A stretch of DNA of 9,765 nucleotides from Solirubrobacteraceae bacterium (GTDB lineage: Bacteria > Actinomycetota > Thermoleophilia > Solirubrobacterales > Solirubrobacteraceae): positions 1-9,765 of the forward strand of contig JADGIB010000125.1 in NCBI GenBank assembly GCA_019683665.1, in the 5' to 3' direction. Positions within the stretch are counted from its first letter, which is position 1. The number at the start of each line of letters is the position of its first letter. A program made the translations under genes and the position numbers. Shown in pieces: positions 6,651-9,765 of this stretch. The notes beneath the pieces are model-generated. The model was not told the origin of the DNA and did no database searches. It was given only the letters and a program-made list of their open reading frames with translations.

Positions 6651-8683
6651 GCCCGCCCCTCCCGCTCGATGACGATCTCCCCCAGCCGGCCGACGCGGGC
6701 GCGCTGGCCCGGGAGCACGAACGTCGTCGACAGGTCCTCGCGGATGACCGCGGGCCCGGCGACCTGCGCGCCGGGCGCCAGCCGCTCGCGGCGGTGGACG
6801 GCGGCCGCGAGCGGCTCGGGCGCCAGGTGGCGCAGCGTCGCCGTCCCGTCGGGGGCCGGCGTCGACGGGGCGGCCGCCGCGGCCGGGACGTAGGGGACCT
6901 TCTCGGCCGGGACGACGAGCTCGACCCGGTAGGTGACGCCCTCGACCGGGATGGCCTCGAAGCGGTTGCCGTTGCGCGCCTCGTAGGCGTCGTGGAAGCG
7001 GGCGATCGCCTCGCCGATCGTGTCGGCGGTCAGCGGCCCGTCGGGGAGCTCCACGAACGGCGTCTCCCAGCTCTGGCCCAGCAGGCGCCCGTCGAAGCTG
7101 CGCCGCACCGGCAGGCCGTCGGCGACCGGGCCGACCCGCGCGCGCAGCGCCCGCTCCATCTCGGCGTAGACCGCCTCGATCCCGGCGGCGGTGTCCGGGC
7201 CGAGGACGACGTAGGCGCTGCGGCTGTCGTCGTGGACGAGGTCGGTGCTCAGCAGCCCGAGCGCCGAGAACAGGCCCGGGTGCGGCGGCACGACGACCTG
7301 CCGCAGCGGCAGGAGGTCGAGCGTGGCCGGCAGCAGCATCGGGCCGGCGGCGCCGTAGGCGACGAGCGTGAAGTCGCGCGGGTCGACGCCGTGGCGGACG
7401 CAGGCGTCGGTGATCTCCTCGGCCATGTGCGCGACGGCGAGCCGGAACGCGGTCGCGACGCGCTCCCCGTACGGGATCGGGGTGTCGAGGGCCTCGAAGG
7501 CGGCGCGGGCCGCGCCGGCGTCGAGCCGCAGCTCCCCGCCGGCGAACCCGTCGGGGTCGAGGACGCCGATGAGCAGGCAGGCGTCGGTGACGGTCGGGAC
7601 GCGGCCGCCGCGCCCGTAGCAGGCCGGTCCGGGGTCGGCGCCCGCGCTGCCCGGGCCGACCTGGATGCCGCCGCCGGGCGAGACGGTGACGAGGCTGCCG
7701 CCGCCGGCGCCGACGCTCGAGACCTCGGTCGAGAGCGCGTTGATGACCAGGTCGTGCTCGAGCTCGAACGTCGTGCGCACGAACGGGCGCCCGTCGACGA
7801 CGAGCGAGACGTCGGTCGAGGTGCCGCCGACGTCGGCGCAGACGAGGTGGCCGGTGCCCATCGCCTCGCCGAGGCGGACGCTCGAGATCGTGCCGGCGGC
7901 CGGGCCGGCGAAGACGATCCGGTACGGCGTGCGCAGCGCCTCGTCCCAGGGCAGCAGCGTCGCGGCGCAGTCGGCGAAGTTCAGCGCGCCCGCGAAGCCG
8001 AGCGCGCGCAGCTCGCGGTCGAGCCGCTGCGCGTAGGCGCCGAACAGGATCTTCATGAGCACGTCGATGACCGTCGTGCTGCTGCGCGCGTACTCCTTGG
8101 CCAGCGGCGAGACCTCCGATGAGATCGAGATCGCGACGTCGTCGCCGAGGACCTCGCGGGCGAGCTCGCGCAGCCGCCGCTCGTGGCGGTCGTCGACGTA
8201 GGCGTTGATGAGGCAGATCGCGACGCCCTCGACGCGGCAGCGCTTCAGCAGCTCCAGCTCGCCGCGCGCCTGGTCCTCGTCGAGCGGCCGGAAGACGGTG
8301 CCGTCGGCGCGGATGCGCTCGACGACGCCGCGGCGCAGGTAGCGCGGGACGAGCGGGCGGGCGGCGTCGCCGAACGGGCGCCGCCAGGCCGGGTCGGTCT
8401 GCGCGTCGAGCGGGCGGTGGACGGTGCCGCGGTCGAGGACGTCGCGGAACCCGTCGGTCGTGAGGAAGCCGATCTTCGGCAGGCGCCGCTCGATGACGGC
8501 GTTCAGCCCCATCGTGCTCGCGTGGTTGAAGACGGTCGCGCCCTCGACGCCGAGGCGGCGGGCGCCCTCGACGACGGGGGCGGCGGGGTCGGTGCGGCTG
8601 GACGGGACCTTCGTGACCGCGATGCGCCCGTCGCGGACGCAGACCACGTCGGTGAAGGTGCCGCCGACGTCGACGCCGAGCAT
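6647..8683 (-). CDS. HyuA/oxoprolinase-A family ATPase subunit (ATP-dependent carboxylase or hydantoin/lactam hydrolase)
   Basis: This is a full-length 678-residue HyuA chain. The N-terminal Hydant_A_N domain begins at the first residues with the actin-like phosphate loop VDVGGTFTD (4-12), then ASTMGLNAVIERR and EVSPLAKEYARSSTTV (190-205). The second half carries the repeated phosphate loop ADVGGTSTD (283-291), the AGPAAG turn (259-264), the glycine-rich SSVGAGGGS...PGPACYGRGG stretch (322-360) and a C-terminal domain from about 520. Such subunits use ATP to phosphorylate the substrate carbonyl (or bicarbonate) for the HyuB partner. The usual FGGAGPxH motif is YGAAGPM here (443-449), with no His. 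The ATG at 8683 overlaps the zinc-ribbon stop as TGATG and lacks its own Shine-Dalgarno sequence, so it probably depends on re-initiation. Confidence 0.93.
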   Translation of the reverse strand: MLGVDVGGTFTDVVCVRDGRIAVTKVPSSRTDPAAPVVEGARRLGVEGATVFNHASTMGLNAVIERRLPKIGFLTTDGFRDVLDRGTVHRPLDAQTDPAWRRPFGDAARPLVPRYLRRGVVERIRADGTVFRPLDEDQARGELELLKRCRVEGVAICLINAYVDDRHERRLRELAREVLGDDVAISISSEVSPLAKEYARSSTTVIDVLMKILFGAYAQRLDRELRALGFAGALNFADCAATLLPWDEALRTPYRIVFAGPAAGTISSVRLGEAMGTGHLVCADVGGTSTDVSLVVDGRPFVRTTFELEHDLVINALSTEVSSVGAGGGSLVTVSPGGGIQVGPGSAGADPGPACYGRGGRVPTVTDACLLIGVLDPDGFAGGELRLDAGAARAAFEALDTPIPYGERVATAFRLAVAHMAEEITDACVRHGVDPRDFTLVAYGAAGPMLLPATLDLLPLRQVVVPPHPGLFSALGLLSTDLVHDDSRSAYVVLGPDTAAGIEAVYAEMERALRARVGPVADGLPVRRSFDGRLLGQSWETPFVELPDGPLTADTIGEAIARFHDAYEARNGNRFEAIPVEGVTYRVELVVPAEKVPYVPAAAAAPSTPAPDGTATLRHLAPEPLAAAVHRRERLAPGAQVAGPAVIREDLSTTFVLPGQRARVGRLGEIVIEREGRA

Positions 8684-8904
8684 CAGACGGTCGTGCCGAG
8701 CGGGACGAGGGAGCCGAGCGGCGGGGCGGGGTCGCGGCGGACGGAGGCCAGGCAGCGCTGGCACTTCACGACGTCCCACCAGCCGCCCTCGCTGAGGACG
8801 CGGTAGGCGGCCAGCTCGGCGGCGCCGCATTCGGGGCAGGCGCCGTCGACCGGCGTGCGCTCCACGTGCAGATGGCGCTCCTGCGGACGCGGGAACGAAT
8901 GCAT
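8683..8904 (-). CDS. 73-aa zinc-ribbon protein, putative small subunit of the HyuA/HyuB complex
   Basis: This short soluble protein has two knuckles, CPEC (C23, C26) and CQRC (C48, C51), 21 residues apart, forming a four-cysteine zinc ribbon. GGWWDVV leads into the second knuckle, and the tail is PLGSLVPLGTTV. It heads the operon, and its stop overlaps the HyuA ATG (TGATG), implying a matched supply with HyuA and HyuB. Acetone and acetophenone carboxylases contain a small metal-binding subunit besides their HyuA/HyuB-like chains; this gene is placed like such a subunit but is shorter. That role is inferred from context. The start is the ATG at 8904, preceded by a purine-rich GGGGAGAGG. An earlier ATG at 8985 would place the operator and -10 inside the gene, so it is rejected. 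Confidence 0.8.
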   Translation of the reverse strand: MHSFPRPQERHLHVERTPVDGACPECGAAELAAYRVLSEGGWWDVVKCQRCLASVRRDPAPPLGSLVPLGTTV

Positions 8905-8914
8905 TGCTGGCTGA

Positions 8915-8926
8915 CCTCTCCCCTCC
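8915..8926 (-). promoter_or_regulatory. Ribosome binding site of the zinc-ribbon gene
   Basis: The minus-strand sequence GGAGGGGAGAGG ends 10 bases before the ATG at 8904. It supports this start as the first codon of the operon. Confidence 0.6.
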
Positions 8927-8943
8927 GGCGTCGCCGCCCCGAC

Positions 8944-8958
8944 GATTGTCTGACAATC
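8944..8958. promoter_or_regulatory. Operator candidate: palindrome in front of the five-gene operon
   Basis: GATTGTC (8944-8950), one central T, and GACAATC (8952-8958) form a perfect 7+1+7 palindrome. Its core TTGTCTGACAA fits the TNGTNNNACNA pattern known for FCD-type GntR regulators. It overlaps the -10 box and the expected transcription start of the operon, a classical repression position. The half-site equals the one in front of the GntR gene, so the same protein is the likely ligand. Confidence 0.78.
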
Positions 8959-8985
8959 ATACGCAGGCGCTCCCGAGCGGAGCAA
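8956..8985 (-). promoter_or_regulatory. Candidate promoter of the five-gene operon
   Basis: On the minus strand TTGCTC (8980-8985) and TATGAT (8956-8961; five of six bases match TATAAT) are 18 bases apart. Transcription would start near 8949, inside the palindrome, leaving a leader of about 45 bases to the zinc-ribbon ATG. A short hairpin, GCTCC (8969-8973) with GGAGC (8979-8983), lies in the spacer. Confidence 0.55.
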
Positions 8986-9016
8986 CCCCGGCCGCGCGAT
9001 CGGGGGCGCCCGCGCG

Positions 9017-9760
9017 TCAGGGCAGCAGCGACGGGTCCCAGCGGCCGGCGCCGCCGGACGGGCGCAGCGTGTTCGTCGTCGTCGCCCCGCCGTCGACCGA
9101 GACGACCTCGCCGGTCACGTAGGCGGCGTCGTCGCTGAGGAGGAAGGCGACGACGGCGCCGATCTCGTCGGGGGTGCCGGGCCGCCGCAGCGGCGTCGTC
9201 GTCGCGCGCTGGGCCATGTCGCCGCCGCCCCCGGTCGCGTCGCCGGCCTCCGCGAACAGGTCGGTCGGCACGATGCCGGGGGCGACCACGTTCACGCGCA
9301 CACCGAGCGGGCCGCCGTACACCGCCGCGCAGCGGGCGAGGCCGAGCACGGCGTGCTTGGACGCGTGGTAGGCGACCAGGTCGGCGCTGCCGCGCAGGCT
9401 GGCGATCGAGCCGGTGACGACGATCGCGCCGCCCGTCCCCTGCGCGGCGTACTGGCGGAACGCGGCCCGCAGCCCGAGGAAGACGCCGGTGACGTTCACG
9501 GCCATGACGCGCTCGAAGTCGGCCGCCTCCAGCTCGCCGATCGGCTCCAGCGGGCCGGGGATGCCGGCGTTGAGGTGGTGCAGGTCGACGCGCCCGAAGC
9601 GCTCGACGGCGGCGGCCACGTAGCGCTCGACGTCGGCCTCGCGCGAGACGTCGGCGCCGACGCCGATCGCCCCGCCGCCGAGCTCGCGGGCCAGCCGCTC
9701 GGCGCGGTCGCCCGCGCGGTGGCGGGCCCCCCCCCGGGCCCCCGCGGCGGCCGGTGACAT
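9017..9760 (-). CDS. Short-chain dehydrogenase/reductase, N-terminus damaged or cut at the window edge
   Basis: From about residue 20 the 247-codon frame is a clear classical SDR: GADVS (35-39), LNAG (63-66), catalytic Ser118 in TGSIAS, Tyr131 and Lys135 (YHASK), VAPGIVPTDL (159-168), a Gly-rich loop, and YVTGEVVSVDGG near the end. The cofactor loop is missing from this frame. VTG followed by a TGxxxGxG-like stretch appears in a different frame (9758-9732) and ATAR in the third (9723-9712). About 20 residues between the glycine motif and GADVS also appear absent. A run of nine C lies at 9727-9735. The ATG at 9760 is therefore probably spurious and the true start lies beyond the window. The gene ends 112 bases before the five-gene operon, in the same direction, with that operon's own promoter in between; substrate unknown. 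Confidence 0.8.
   Translation of the reverse strand: MSPAAAGARGGARHRAGDRAERLARELGGGAIGVGADVSREADVERYVAAAVERFGRVDLHHLNAGIPGPLEPIGELEAADFERVMAVNVTGVFLGLRAAFRQYAAQGTGGAIVVTGSIASLRGSADLVAYHASKHAVLGLARCAAVYGGPLGVRVNVVAPGIVPTDLFAEAGDATGGGGDMAQRATTTPLRRPGTPDEIGAVVAFLLSDDAAYVTGEVVSVDGGATTTNTLRPSGGAGRWDPSLLP
9727..9735. repeat. Homopolymer run of nine C inside the damaged SDR N-terminus
   Basis: Nine consecutive C lie where the SDR frame breaks. Another GC block and an abrupt AT-rich tail (ATAATAA) follow to the window end. This is a likely sequencing or assembly error spot and explains at least one of the frame changes in the gene. Confidence 0.7.
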
Positions 9761-9765
9761 AATAA

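Noticed and set aside
5160..6893. 577-residue rightward frame opposite HyuB
   Set aside because: Antisense shadow with composition driven by the GC bias and no motif.
8684..8956. Upstream extension of HyuA to an ATG at 8956
   Set aside because: It overlaps the zinc-ribbon gene in another frame and gives Arg-rich nonsense. The family N-terminus (VDVGGTFTD) starts right at the ATG at 8683.
8905..8985. Longer zinc-ribbon protein starting at 8985
   Set aside because: It would put the palindrome and -10 box inside the coding region. The ATG at 8904 has a purine-rich ribosome binding site.
9072..9090. GTC/CGT trinucleotide run as a possible microsatellite
   Set aside because: Short and fully explained by codons for Ala/Thr/Asn near the SDR C-terminus.

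Overview
The window is very GC-rich with strongly G/C-biased third codon positions, tightly packed genes, GTG as well as ATG starts, and promoter-like TANNNT boxes a few bases upstream of start codons. This points to an actinobacterium; a soil lineage such as Thermoleophilia is possible, but that is a guess from overall style. Both window edges cut genes and the right edge looks damaged, so this is probably a short contig.

Left part (1-1005): a rightward two-domain universal stress protein, cut at its 5' side and lacking a stop codon where the fold ends. It is followed by a 39-codon leftward mini-ORF with perfect G/C third positions, and by a hairpin directly behind the next gene's stop codon. 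Centre-left (1006-2692): a divergent pair, a leftward 3-hydroxyisobutyrate-dehydrogenase-type beta-hydroxyacid dehydrogenase and a rightward GntR/FCD transcription regulator. Their 61-base gap holds a 9+9 bp inverted repeat.

Main part (2705-8985): a leftward, tightly coupled five-gene operon. In transcription order it encodes a 73-residue zinc ribbon, a HyuA/oxoprolinase-A-type ATPase subunit, a HyuB/oxoprolinase-B-type subunit, a short-chain dehydrogenase (SDR), and a flavin monooxygenase with an acyl-CoA dehydrogenase fold. The first four genes overlap through TGATG or GTGA junctions and the fifth follows after 20 bases. Its promoter (-10 TATGAT) overlaps a near-perfect palindrome whose half-site, ATTGTC/GACAAT, is the same as that in front of the regulator. 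The GntR protein therefore very probably controls itself, the hydroxyacid dehydrogenase and the five-gene operon as one small regulon.

Right part (9017-9765): a second leftward SDR whose N-terminus is scrambled across three frames around a run of nine C, at the window edge.

Working together (inference): the HyuA/HyuB/zinc-ribbon set resembles ATP-dependent ketone carboxylases (acetone or acetophenone type) or ATP-dependent hydantoin/lactam hydrolases. An SDR could supply a ketone from an alcohol, the monooxygenase could hydroxylate or open a ring, and the beta-hydroxyacid dehydrogenase could oxidise a hydroxyacid product. The substrate cannot be read from sequence. No gene-free stretch exceeds 300 bases, and no tRNA, rRNA, CRISPR array or insertion sequence was seen.
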